DNA of 64,000 nucleotides from Begonia masoniana (lineage: Eukaryota > Streptophyta > Magnoliopsida > Cucurbitales > Begoniaceae): positions 7,947,387 to 8,011,386 of the forward strand of contig CM039510.1 of assembly GCA_022432975.1 (NCBI GenBank). Reading direction: 5' to 3'. The position numbers were made by a program, and so were the translations under genes. Positions 24,244 to 36,012 of the stretch are shown in pieces. The first letter of the stretch is position 1. Each line of letters begins with the position of its first letter. The notes under the pieces are model-generated. The model ran no database searches. It was not told the DNA's origin and saw only the letters and a list, made by a program, of their open reading frames with translations.

Positions 24244-25012
24244 CTAAAGACATAAGAAATATTGAACAATACAATCAAAAAAAAGGAAAAAACCACCATA
24301 AACTAGATCAACTCAAGCCATACACAATTGAATTAAAGTACTTATCGGCTGTAAGAAATAACAAACAACAATCAACCCCACCTGATACTAAATCTCTCAG
24401 CAACACCCTTACTAAGTTTGGGTTTTGGGTGCAACCTCAATAAGGTACAACATATTTCCAAAGCTCACAGTCTTCTTTATACTTATATTTTGCTAGATAA
24501 AATATGGGGACAATGATATCACAAGGTTTGGCATATTATACAATATTCCAGCCGCATATGACATTATGGCAACAAGAACCCATTACACAAGCACATTGGG
24601 AACAAATCACTTCTAAACCCCTTTGAAGGGAAAGGTTCTCAAAATGGGTCATATAAACCAACTAATTTTAGCTAGCTGAAGTGGGACAATTAGATTGTTA
24701 CAATCCAACCTCTTGGAACCAAATTCAATCGTGACACCATTTACCCAGCTATCAAAACTTTATATGCTCAAGTTGCTCTATCGTGGGTGCCAAACTTATG
24801 AGGTCGTCCAAGAGGTAATTTGCACTTTATCATTTGTCAAATGACTCATGTATCTATTCAGTCAAGTAGAGCTAGTCATGTATGTATATAGCTACTTAAA
24901 TCCTTCTCCATGCAAGTTAGCTCTTCAAGGATGAGTTTTGCCCATCATGTTTGTTTCAAAATATAAATGGCTTGAAAGCTAGTCATGTATGCATATATCT
25001 ACTTAATTCCTT
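24244..25012. promoter_or_regulatory. Upstream region of TAD2 (minus strand)
   Basis: This region lies upstream of the TAD2 start codon and downstream of the MULE remnant. It should contain the 5' UTR and promoter. A TTTAG immediately before the ATG suggests a 5'-UTR intron. I cannot point to a convincing TATA box. Two similar pieces (CTAGTCATGTATG words near 24873 and 24980) mark a small duplication. Confidence 0.35.
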
Positions 25013-25668
25013 CTACATGCAAGCCAGATCTTCAAGGATGAGTTTTACCTCATAGGGATGATGAGCAAGGCAGATCATCCTGTATTGGATGGGGGCGATG
25101 ACGAGGGCAGCCAACAGATGTTGTTCCTTCCTTAACTTCTCGATAATAGAAGGAATTTCCCAGTCCGATTGACTTTTGAACCTATCCAAATAACGTCTTG
25201 CCAACCATTCTGCCGAAGCGTGTCGATTATCAATTGTCCTTGCATAGCTGTGAGTTTTAAAGTAACTCTTTATTTGAAATGTCAACTCATTTTGCATGAC
25301 CAAATCATGCAGTCGCCACTTACATCCTCCTTGACACTTTGTCGTGAGTCGCGTACGTTCACTTTTAACGAATTTGATATCAAATCTATTTTTCAAAGCA
25401 TAATTTCGTACTTCCTCTCTAATGGCCGTTAAAGAACTATATTGTCTACCCAAACAAAAATATCTAAATTTTCTTCCCTTACTTTTATTCTTTCCGCCTC
25501 GTTATCATCCGACATGAACGGTGTTCGTAGCTCATCGTCTAGGGTTTGCGATGTTGAATGCACCTCTATTTCTCCAACCGCCTCTATGTGATCGAATGCT
25601 TGAATATCAACGTATATGAGAGCGTCCTCCTCCAGATACCACTCTGCATCAACCAATCTCTCAGCCAT
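25013..25668 (-). pseudogene. N-terminal part of a MULE (MuDR-type) transposase
   Basis: Two overlapping minus-strand frames, 25668-25429 and 25453-25013, join through a frameshift near 25450. The first is an acidic N-terminus. The second starts with an AIREEVRNYALKNRFDIKFVK segment and has CQGGCKWRL, the Cys-rich DNA-binding part (DBD_Tnp_Mut) of plant MuDR-like transposases, then an ARRYLDRF-type helix. The DDE catalytic domain and the SWIM zinc finger are missing; after the LRKEQ element the frame reads into unrelated sequence. Confidence 0.82.
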
Positions 25669-26200
25669 TTACGACAAATTTGTGATTTGGAAATTTCGAA
25701 TTTTGAGGGTTGGGGCTCGGATTTGTGAGGTTTGCAGGATAAAAATCGAACGAAACAATTCAGAATTGAGAAAGCAATAACCTGGAGCATTTTTCAATCG
25801 ATTTTCTGCCAAAAAAAATTTGCAACAGTTCCCAGAGAAACGTAGTTTTTGCGAAGGAAAACGTGCAAATGAGCTTTGGGAAACTTTATGTTCTGATATA
25901 ATCACAAGATCGCACGCACTCAGAGATGCTAGTGACTCTCCGATCTCGTTAGATTTTAAAAAACGGACGCACTCGGCGAAGGTGGCGACCCTCCGCTCTT
26001 GCTCTAGTTTTAAAAACGGACGCACTCTCTATATACGAGTGTGTCCACTGAGGACAACAGACGAACTCTCAAAGAGAGAGTCTGTTCGTTGTCTATCTTG
26101 TTGATCTAACATGCGTCCGTTTATATAATACACTGAAAACAGAACGGACAGACAGTGTAAAACGGAGGGTGAAGAATGAATTTAAGAAATTGAGAGAGAT
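25669..26200. other. Upstream flank of the MULE remnant
   Basis: Contains the short repeated words AACGGACGCACTC (about 25968 and 26020) and a related ATGCGTCCGTTT near 26110, perhaps remnants of a MULE terminal region. No gene recognised. Confidence 0.4.
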
Positions 26201-26990
26201 TGGTGAAAAAAAATGGAGAGGGAGAAAGAGAATTTATAGAAGATGAGAAGGAGGAGGGGGAGGGGGCAACGGTCACAAGACCGTTGCTTGCTGGGGGAAG
26301 CAGGCAGGGCAGAGAAATCAGCAACGATTTGCTGCTGCTGCTAAAAAACAGAGAGAGAGAGCAGCAGCAACAACAACCACGGTCACATTGCTGTTGCTGC
26401 AAAACAGAGAGAGAGAGAGAGAGCAACGGTCACAAACCGTTGCGGCATTGCTGGGGGCCTGGGAAAGCAGGCGAGGCAATGGTCTTATGACCGTTGCTGG
26501 CTGCTGCAGTGCAACTGCTACAAAAACAGAGAGAGCAGCACGGCGCACTGGGCCGTGGGCAGTCATCAACTCATCGGGGTTGAGGGGTTAGCCGGTCAAG
26601 GGCCGCTAGCCGCGGAGCAACGGTCGTTGCTCTGCAACCGGCAACCCCAGCACAAAGAGACAGAGAAGGCCAAGGGGGAAGAGGTGAAACTTTCTCCGAG
26701 AAAGCACCCGATGGCCAATTGCCGCTGGGGAAGGAGAAGGCCAGGCCAGCAGAGAGAGAGAGAGAGGGCGGGCCAAAGGGGGAGGCGGACTGCGAGCAGC
26801 TGGGTGGGCTCGCGAGCTTGGCTCGGTCCCTAGCAAGCTCACGAGCCCAGGGGCGAGGCTCAGCTCGACCACCTATTGGAACTGGGCTAGGCTTTGCTCG
26901 CTACAGTAGAGAGCCGAGCCAAACTCAGCCCGCTACAATAGTGGGCCGAGCGAGCGGGCTCGCTCGCCAGCTCGCCTGTTAGTCACCTCT
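26201..26990. repeat. GC-rich block with hairpin array and GA-rich tracts
   Basis: A GC-rich island in AT-rich surroundings. Between 26266 and 26640 several short hairpins share the stem GCAACGGTC/GACCGTTGC: one perfect 9-bp stem with an ACAA loop at 26266-26287, further copies near 26424-26444 and 26477-26498, and GAGCAAC/GTTGCTC near 26616-26633. (GA)n stretches separate them. The end (26800-26990) has GAGC/GCTC-rich words like the patch at 4236-4374. Open frames here are by-products of low complexity. Confidence 0.7.
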
Positions 26991-27739
26991 AGTTTAGACG
27001 AACCTCCTTGATGAAATCAGATGATTTTCCTTGCGCGATCCACCTTCATTCATCGGCGAACACACTCTCTTATGTGTTGGGTTGTGCACGACACAAAAGA
27101 AGAAGGGAGGAGGAGGAAGTGAAAGAAGGGTTCGGGTCAGAAGCTTAATCCCAACCCAATCCATTAAAGATTTGGTTCATCCAACCAGAACCGATCCAAC
27201 GGAAGCAAACTTGACCCAACTTGAGCCATGTTCGATCCAGACCAAACCAGAATCGTCTCGGACACTCAAAGCCGATCTAAATCATTATGAAAATCGTCCA
27301 AGTCGATCCGAACTCAATTCTAGTAGGCCTAGAACTTAATTCGTCCACAGTCATTACATTTTGCCCTAGGTTTGATCGGGAATTTCGTAAAATTACGTCA
27401 AGCTTGAGATTTGGGTGTTTTGTTTTGATCATCCAAAAAATTGAAAAAGAAAAACAACTAAAACAATGACGTAATATAACCACACTCGTCACAAACAAAA
27501 TCTAGCCACCAACAGTCATGAGTCACAGCTACTAAAATCAGCAATGTCGGTCTCCAGATTCAACAAAAAATGACTAAAACACCAAAATCCAGTCACCAAA
27601 TACATGCATTCACCAACTGAAAAACAAACAGTCACCCAAATCAGTAAACTTATGGACTAACTATAGTTGCTGTGTGTAGTCCCAGTTTTTAACTCGGTAA
27701 TTTCATGATAATCACACATTCAATTAAGTGTTTAGTTAC
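26991..27739. other. Intergenic stretch between hairpin block and hAT-like element
   Basis: Contains degenerate CGATCC/CCAACC words (27140-27310) that look like decayed repeat DNA. No gene recognised. Confidence 0.4.
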
Positions 27740-27747
27740 CAAAGAAT

Positions 27748-29122
27748 TAGGGATGATCGTGGTCCGGTTCGGTCTGGTTTTTGAAGAGATTAGGACCGGA
27801 CCACTAAAATTCAGTTTTTAAATTTTTGGACCAATAAGCCCAAAAAATTTTTGAGAACCGGACCAGCAATATGGTCTCAGTTCTGGTCCGGTTTTGATCC
27901 TCTCAAGTTAGAAAATTTTTTTTCATCCCTTCACTAATCACTTCAACCTTTGTGAACCATGTTGATTACTAAATAATATCAAGTTATGCTCTAAATCCAG
28001 TTTTTTTTTTTTAATTTTTGTCCAATTTATAGGAAAAAAAAGTACTAAGAGCACTAAAGCAGAACCAGAACCGGTTCTGAGTTCTCACTGTGAGTAGAAC
28101 CGGTTCTGAGTTCTCACCCGTCACCCCTAATTCGGTCCACTGTGAGCAGAACCGGCCCTGGATAGCAATGGATAGCTAGAATAGAAGGAGAAGAAATCCC
28201 CATATAGGTATCCAGTGTGCAGTCCGATCTGGCTTTCTTGCCTCTCACCCCTGCTCCTGCTAACCGCTAAAAAGTAAAAACTATTCCACTGGTCCACTGT
28301 GAGCAGAACCAATGGATGTTCTCATCTCACTATTCAAGTATCAAACAAAAAAAATTAAACAGCACTAATATTCTGTACAGGTTCTGCACTCTCACGGTGA
28401 ATCGAAGAAAAACTGTCCTGTGATTATGAATATGATGATTGCAGGAAGAAAGAGCATAGAAGCTCAAAAGAAATAGATTATGGGTTGCTGTTAAATCAAC
28501 CCAAGCAAAATTGATCCATAGGTCTCAAAATCAAGGGGTACAGAAACAATAGCTAATAGATTTCATAACGTTGTTTCTTTATTCCCAAATTTTTCGAAAC
28601 ATATTCAAAAATCGATAAGGTTAGCGATTAGCAAATTAAAAAAGGAAGGGCAACCCTCTGTATCACAAAGTTCCTTCTAGTCGAAAGTCGGCATCGACGA
28701 AGGGGGGAAAACGAAAGGCGTTTTCTGATCTAAATAAAGAGAAAAGAAACTGAAAGAGGCGAACAAGAGAGCTTACCCTCCTCAGTGACTCGATTCGTCC
28801 TTCACAGGCTGACGAAGAGAGAGTGCGGGCGGCGGCATGGCGACTTTGAGAGAGAACTGCGAAGAGCGAGTGCGGGCGCGGCGACTGCGAAGTGAGAAGA
28901 GCTGCGTGCGGGCGTGAGATCTGCAAAATAGGATTTTAGGTTTAAACTTTCAATGGTCTGGTTCGGTTTTCTAGGTTTTGTATCATTGGACCCAAAAACC
29001 GAACCGAACATTTCGGTTCTGATAATAAAAACCAAAATTAATTTATTTTAACTGAATAATCGACCAAAACCGGACCAAATTATCGCTTCTGGTCCGGTTC
29101 TTCGGTTTTTTGCTCACCCCTA
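27748..29122. mobile_element. Non-autonomous hAT-like element, 1375 bp
   Basis: Ends TAGGGATGA and TCACCCCTA are short terminal inverted repeats of hAT type, each followed inward by GGTCCGGTTC-type words. The flanks CAAAGAAT (27740-27747) and CAAAAAAT (29123-29130) match at seven of eight bases, as an 8-bp target-site duplication would. No transposase frame is present. An internal CACCCCTAATTCGG at about 28127 hints at a nested or rearranged copy. Confidence 0.7.
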
Positions 29123-29130
29123 CAAAAAAT

Positions 29131-31313
29131 TAGTAATTCAAGCGTTATCATTTCATTCGTCTCAAAAAAAAAAAAAAAAAAAAAAAAAATGTTGAACGGA
29201 GATTATTCAGGAGAAACTTACTATGCAATCTGTATCTGAATCAATGGCCAGCAACACAGCAAATCTTTACTCAATATCTGAAACGGCGTGGGAAGCTGCT
29301 TGTGGCGAGCCAGTTCCATTTAGATCTCAAACCAAACCTCTATTCCTCACCGATCGAAGAAGGAACTAAGGAAGCTTTAGCTTTATCTCACGCCTCACTG
29401 GACTGGATGCAAGATTGAAGAAGCCAGAGAAGAACTAATCCGTCAACTGAGGGGAGGAAGGCTCAAGGCCCAAAGCTAGCCCCGCTCTGGCGGATCAAGG
29501 GTCATGGGCTTTACGAATAGTTTGCGTAGTAATAAGGTCTCTCTGATGGTATTTTGGCTATTTTTAGGATTTAGTGCAATAACTCGAACCGGTTTATTGC
29601 AATTTAATATTTTTCGCTTCGGTTCATGTCGGTTTTTTTATTTTACGAATTACAAAAACAAAACATGAAATTGGTTCTGGTTCTTCTTCTCAATATAGAC
29701 TCGACCCCAAAGCGTCACCTTTACTCGATTCAACCATATCGAGTAGTAAAGGTTTTCTTTTGTCCTTAATTACGTCTTAAAAACACTCTTCAAATATCAA
29801 TATTAATAGCACATGATGCTTAGATTAGGGTTTGTAGTAACAAGATCAAAGCAATGATTTCTATTCATCACACATGATTCTTGCATCTCCTCTTGGTTTG
29901 ATTACATTAGAGGCCTATCCTTTTCTCTTATTTTCTAGATTTTTTGTTTTTAAATTTTAATTGAAAGTTTTTAGTTTTCTAAGACCAAATTTCCGATCAA
30001 TTCTAACTCGAGACTTAAAAACATGCTGAGCTGCTATGTAATCCCTCAAGCGATCTAATGTCGAATCGCGATCTTTTTAGTTTCTTCGGTAGATTGACAT
30101 TGTGATGTACCCTTTTGTCTCGCAAAGCACACAATTATTTATGGTGCTAGGATAGTATTTTGATATATACAAAAGAATTATATGTACAATCAAATTAAGG
30201 AAAAATAAAATGATATTATTGTTAGGAAAAAAAACTCCATTGACTTATTGTAAAATCAAATATTTGATCAATTTGTGCGTCCACATGGGTAAGTTAAATT
30301 ATAGTATCGCCACATTTCTTGATGTACAACTACTCGATCCTATAAAAGGTATTGATTATCGACGCTTTCTCGATCTAAGTTTTGCTGTTTCTTATTTTGA
30401 TGACTTCATTATTTGTTCTAATTGTTTTCCATTTTCTAGATCGAAATGAGAACATAACTTTCCCAAATATTACTTTAAATGAAATAATTTATACAGACAC
30501 AATATTTTTCCTTACCCTTTGGTATTGATAGAACGAATAAGTTTCATATAAGAGATGCATTGTATTAAAATGTGTAGAATTATAGCTCTTGTAAATCTAG
30601 TTATAAACAACCAAAATAGAGGGTAAAATGTAATTTAAAACTTAATGTTTGAGGTCATTTACATATTACATGTAAATTATTTTTTTGATAAACATAACAT
30701 CTATCTTTCAGTTATCAGCAATGTGGACATTATCATCAATTTATTTATTAAATAAAGTATGTTTATACCATATTTTCTAATTAATCAGATGTTTTAACTC
30801 GATTTTTGAGTCGTCAATAGTTTCTAACCAAATTTCAAACTCGATATAATATTTTTCGTTGCAGAGTATAATATTTTGTATTCCATTTCTTTGATCGATC
30901 TAGTTTTCTTGTTTAATTTCTCCTACCCAAAAGCATAGCTCTAGAAACTGGTGATACAAATAAGCGTGAACCAACGCCATTTGAGCACGAAAATTGAATT
31001 TTTAGTTGGACAAAAAAATCGAATACAAATTTCATATTTTCATAGTCATATTAAGTTTTAAGGACATAGCATAATCATCGGAGTGTTGAAAAAATCGTAT
31101 GATATTGAGACGAATAAGTTAAAGCGATAAATTGAACAAGTTAAACAATATATATTAAATGTTTTAAATGTTAAAAATGAGTTCATGATTTCATGATTTC
31201 GAGTTCCAAATTATTCGAAAGATAAATTGTTTTTTCATCCTGCTTGAAGCTATCAGTCCCTAGAGACTCTCTTTGCATTTTCCTTTACTGTGAAGATCGA
31301 GAATTAAGTTATC
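29131..31313. other. Intergenic, no recognised gene
   Basis: Starts with a poly-A run of about 27 bases (29163-29189). The short frames at 29200-29420 and 30210-30449 lack family resemblance and splice-consistent partners. Confidence 0.5.
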
Positions 31314-31318
31314 GTATT

Positions 31319-32071
31319 TGTGACGACCCGTCTTTCAACGCACTGTTAAGGGACCACCCATTCTCCGCGGATCTTGGGGCTGACCTGGGCCGGAGGTGGA
31401 TAAAGCTTCGCGGATCCTGGGAGCTGACCTGGGCCGGAGGGTTCTTCCGTTGAAGGAGGGGCCGTTACGAACCCACATCGCTTGGGGAAGTGCTCTCGCC
31501 AAACAAAGCCGTGAGGGGAGGATATTGTGATGCGAACCTCGGATCGAAAGGACCCGGGACCCGACAACAACGCGGAATAATTGAAAGGAACGCCTTTTGA
31601 TTCAAGAACAAAGTAAGGAACTAAGACCCCAATCGAAGAAGGCTTGGGCTTGGTCGATGCTTGGTTCACATCATATTGGGCTACGGCCCGATCCCCAGAG
31701 CGGACAATATCTTGCTGGGATGAGGGGTCGTTACAATTGGTATCAGAGCCTGTACCCAACCGGAAATGTGGCCAACGAGGACGTTGGGCCCCCGAGGGGG
31801 GGTGATTGTGACGACCTGTCTTTCAACGCACTGTTAAGGGACCACCCATTCTCCGCGGATCCTGGGGCTGACCTGGGCCGGAGGTGGGTAAAGCTCCGCG
31901 GATCCTGGGGCTGACCTGGGCCGGAGGGTTCTTCCGTTGAAGGAGGGGCCGTTACGAACCCACATCGATTGGGGAAGTGCTCTCGCCAAACAAAGCCGTG
32001 AGGGGAGGATATTGGGTTGCGGCCCGATCCCCAGAGCAGACAATATCTTGCTGGGATGAGGGGTCGTTACA
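31319..32071 (+). mobile_element. TRIM-type miniature LTR retrotransposon with TSD GTATT
   Basis: LTR 1 is 31319-31735 and LTR 2 is 31807-32071. Both start TGTGACGACC and end GGTCGTTACA, and the element is flanked by GTATT at 31314-31318 and 32072-32076. The internal region is only 71 bp: the primer-binding site TGGTATCAGAGC (initiator-Met tRNA type, 31738-31749) and a G-rich polypurine tract just before LTR 2. No coding capacity. LTR 1 is longer because a 146-bp element sits inside it; without that insertion it is 266 bp, against 265 bp for LTR 2. Confidence 0.92.
31528..31673 (-). mobile_element. 146-bp solo LTR nested in the TRIM LTR, TSD TATTG
   Basis: It begins TGATGCGAACC and ends GGTTCACATCA, with TATTG on both sides (31523-31527 and 31674-31678). 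Its termini and an inner CAACAACGCGGAAT word resemble a shrunken version of the 822-bp LTR at 58914-59735, in the same (reverse) orientation. LTR 2 of the host element has the empty site. Confidence 0.85.
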
Positions 32072-32076
32072 GTATT

Positions 32077-32832
32077 ACTTTGATATATTATTTGTTAATT
32101 AATTTAATATTTTTACCTAAAATTATTGGGAAAAAAAAGAGAAGAAAAGAATGGAAACGAACTTTAAAATCTTTATTGGGCGTTGGACTAATTAACTTTA
32201 TCTTTCTCAGGTCGTGCCATCATGATCTTAGGAGGTTTAGCTTTGATTATTATTATTTATTTATTAAACTTTGATACTATAATTAACTTCGATGATCTTT
32301 AATTAGCAATAGTTTTAATATTAATCAAACTAAAAATAAACAAAGTTTAACTAATAATATACCAAATTATCAATTTTATTTTCCCTTTTTGTGTTGACTC
32401 TTGCAATATATTTTAATTTTTTAAAATTTATTACAAGATGCAACAAATGTCAAACATTTTAAATAAACGAACTATAAAAAAGAAGAAAAGAATCGGGTCA
32501 TTAAGAGTCGATACGATCGAATTTGTCAATAGTCAAATATGTCTATTACGCACTCTTTGATTGCTCGAAGTTTACTACGATCAGAAAAGTGAAATCACCA
32601 GCTCGTATCGGAATATTTAATTTATATACATCGATTTACATGCTATTTCGCATCAAAATTCGAAAAAAAATATGCATACTCAACGTGTTATTTTTTGTAT
32701 TTTCTCACCAACTAAACACTTGAAAGTTTCTCTATTTGTACAAACCTTTCTTACCTATAAATGTACATGCTGCCATTTTTTAACATTGTCTATTAGAATC
32801 ACTCATAAAGTTTTCATTTTTAGGTATTCATT
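32077..32832. other. AT-rich intergenic stretch
   Basis: No gene or mobile element recognised. A TATAAATG near 32756 could serve as a TATA box for the small frame that starts at 32833. Confidence 0.4.
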
Positions 32833-32979
32833 ATGAAGATCAAATTGGTGGTTGTTGTTTGTTTGAGCTTGACAGTGGTTGCCAATTGTTGGTTTTCTAA
32901 GTCCCTACGCATTGCAGAATTCACTATTATTCATAATAATAGTGACATGCGTTACTCCGTGACTTTAAAACTATTTTAA
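32833..32979 (+). CDS. Possible small secreted peptide, 48 residues
   Basis: The frame opens with MKIKLVVVVCLSLTVVANC, a textbook signal peptide with a Lys-containing n-region, a hydrophobic core and A-N-C near the probable cleavage site. About 29 residues follow, including FTIIHNNS. A TATA-like box lies about 80 bp upstream. The mature part is too short to assign. It could be the start of a truncated secreted protein (plant S1-type self-incompatibility homologues begin in a comparable way), but that is a guess. No splice donor that would extend it is obvious. Confidence 0.35.
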   Translation: MKIKLVVVVCLSLTVVANCWFSKSLRIAEFTIIHNNSDMRYSVTLKLF

Positions 32980-33872
32980 AATCATCAAAAAACCATAAAT
33001 TGGATCGTTAGTCTAAAAGAAATTATTTTTAAGAAATATGTAATTTTTCAAAATGTAAACAATTTACATTGAGAAAAATTATTAGATTTAGATTGTGATA
33101 TAACAAAAGAATATACCTCTTGGAGCAACGCTTTTACTCAGGTACTCCCGTCTGATCTTAACAGCTTTAACTCAGGATCAGGTGTTTTTCTGAAGATTTT
33201 GAAACCGTCGAGTCTTCTCTGAAGATCTTTACACTTAAATTTCTTGACGTGTGGGCGTCTCTCTTACAAGAATAACACACTCTTATATTTGTGGAGAGAC
33301 GTGTTCTCAACACATGAGACGTTTCTCTTCGATCTTAGAAAACGTTTTTCTAAAACCGAATACGGAAAGGTCACACCTTTTCTCTCTAGGGATTTGCTCT
33401 CTATTTCTTATTTTTTTCTTTTTCGGTCGTACTCTGTCAAATCACATTTGACAATTTTATAGATATATTATAAAATAATTTTTCAGATTTATTTTAATAA
33501 AAACTAATTTTTAAAAAAATAAATCTTAACTAATCAAATCTAATTTGATTAGCAGTTAATTTATCTGATAAATCAATTTATCGATTATTCATATAATCTA
33601 AAAACACTTTTTAGAATGTATTTATGAAAACAGCTTTTCAAGATAATCTCATCTTATGAGATTATTCAGATCTACTTTTAAACATTCAAACAAACTATAT
33701 GTCAATTGTAGATCAAATCTAATATGATCAGATATTCCAGATCTACTTTTATTCAAATTTCAAAATTCTGATTTGATAGTCTGTTAAATAACTAACATTC
33801 AATTTAAATTTGAAGATCAAATCTCATCAAATCTTATCTGATGAGATTTTATCTCATCTGATGAGATTCTTC
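32980..33872. other. AT-rich intergenic stretch with ATCTGATGAGAT repeats
   Basis: The words GATCAAATCT and ATCTGATGAGAT recur between 33640 and 33870, just upstream of the Ty3/gypsy LTR. The small open frames near 33244-33462 have no recognised family. Confidence 0.45.
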
Positions 33873-34630
33873 TATAACACCCGACATTTTATCTATGTAA
33901 TTATTTTTTCTGAATTATTAAGTGGGATTAATTCAATATTAATATAATGTATGTTTTGTTGGAAACCAAAACGAATGAGTTTATATTGAATTGGATAATG
34001 AGATAAAAACCAAACTAAAGTGTAAGTAAACAAACAAGCTAGTTGGTAATGGATGAAAGGGTAAATTGGGAAGAAATTAAGGTTGGTGGGAGATAACCAA
34101 TGGATGATTGCCAAATGGCAATAACTTGTTGAAGAAGACAAGCCTTCTCTTCCCTCCTACGTGAAAGTTTCCACTTTTCCATCTTCTCTTCCTCTGTTTT
34201 CTCTCGGCCAAGCGACAAAAGTTCACCCAACCACCTTTGATCTCCTAAGTTTCTCCTCGTTTTCTGCCTAAGGTAAACATCTTCTAATGCTAACACATTT
34301 GGACAAGCAAAAAGTATGCGTTTTGCTGAAGTTTTAGGTTAAGGTATTTAGGAGAAAACTCTCGGTTTTTGTATGGAAACACATTGTTGTTTTCTACAAG
34401 TCTGAATGGAGTTTTCTGCATAATCTTCCATGTTATTTGTTAGCATTTGCAGCTTGTTTAATTTCTCTACATTGCAGCAACAGATCCAAGCGTTCCAGGG
34501 ACATTTGAGCATTCTACACTGCAACAAACAGGTAAGTTCATAACCGTAGGTTGGCCCTTATGGCCCTACATCACGGAGGTACTAGGTTTTCTATTCTGTC
34601 GGGTAGTTTTGGGTAGAAATGTTATAACTT

Positions 34631-34705
34631 CTGTTCAGTTTGTGTTCTGAGTTGTCTGTTCAGTTCATGTTCTGAGTTGTCTGTTCAGTTCATGTTCTGA
34701 GTTGT
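34631..34705. repeat. 25-bp tandem repeat, three units, in LTR
   Basis: Units start at 34631, 34656 and 34681, each beginning CTGTTCAGTT and ending CTGAGTTGT. Confidence 0.9.
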
Positions 34706-36012
34706 CTGTGTTCTGCTTCACAATACCCCCTGTTATTTCTAACGTTTGCTGTTATAGGCTCAGGCACTGAGAATGTCATGCATACACGTTTTACTGAAAA
34801 TCCATGCAAAACCGATTTCTGTACACTGTTTGAAACTAATAAGATAAAATCCGACTGAAATGTACCAGGTTAAGTGCGGGACGGGGACTGGCCCCAGAAC
34901 TGTTTACTGTTTACCGTTTACTGTACTATATCCCTGAGTGTGCCTGATAGTGCACCTTCCCCCTCCTCCACTGTTTGCCAGTTCCCCTATAAGCCCCACT
35001 TAATTCTACTGCCACTGTAACTAAATGCTCTGTACTATCACTGTATTCTGAAAACTGCATGCATAGCATTTTGCATCACTGCATTCTGATTATGCCCTTA
35101 CTGAGTTTTAGACTCATAGGTGAACTCCCTGATGTAGGTACTGAACCCGAAAATGAGGACTTTGTGCCTCAATCTGATGACTAGATGGCTGGTGGCTCGA
35201 GCTCTCGGGGTGGTTGCTGCAGCCAGACATATATTTACTCTGAGGTTTAAGTTTTTGAAAGAGAAAATACTGCCTGTGAATTTTAATTAGATTCTGATGT
35301 TTTGGTTTTAGAAAAACTCTGTCGAAACTCTGTAATGTATTGAACTTGTCTTGATGTCTAAAACCTCTGTATTCGACAGTTGTATTTATGTCTTGAAGTG
35401 TATTGAAATTATTCTGAAACTGCTGGGATGCTTTTATTTGTTTGTGCATGGATGACTTCTAGTTTTGGGAAATATCCATGCAGTCTGTTTCTTTGAATCT
35501 GTCATTTGCAAAGTATGTTCCATAACCTTGTTCAGAATCGAGTATTGAAGGTCTATAACTTTCATGCCTTCTGTTTATACTGTATTTGATAGTTGAATTA
35601 TGTTCTGAAGTATTCTGAAATATTCTGGAACCGTGTATTTGAAAGCTGTCTTTTAGGGTTGTGCATGGATGGTCTCGAGTTTTTGAGCCATCCATGCAGT
35701 TTGTTTTCCTGAACCCCTGTCACTTGCAGAGTATGACTCAAAAAAATTTGTTTTGAAATCGGGTTTTGAAGGTTTGAAACATTTATGCCTTCTGTCGTGA
35801 GGTCTTCTGTTTGTATGTTTTCCTGTTAAAAGTTGTAAATTCTGTCCTTAAAACCATACCTTCCGATTACACCTTCCGGTAAGAATTTTGCCTACATCTA
35901 CCGATGCCCCTTTTGAGTGCATCTACCGCCAAACAGTAATTCTGTTTTAGGTTTCCTTCTGCCGATTACGCTTACTGCCTCTAACTGCCGATGATGTCAT
36001 CACATCTTCCAA

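Noticed and set aside
29163..29189. Poly-A run as the tail of a SINE or LINE
   Set aside because: No box A/B promoter, no LINE coding sequence and no clear TSD next to it.
31346..32043. Open frames of 69-137 codons on both strands at 31.3-32.0 kb
   Set aside because: They fall wholly within the TRIM LTRs and their internal region.
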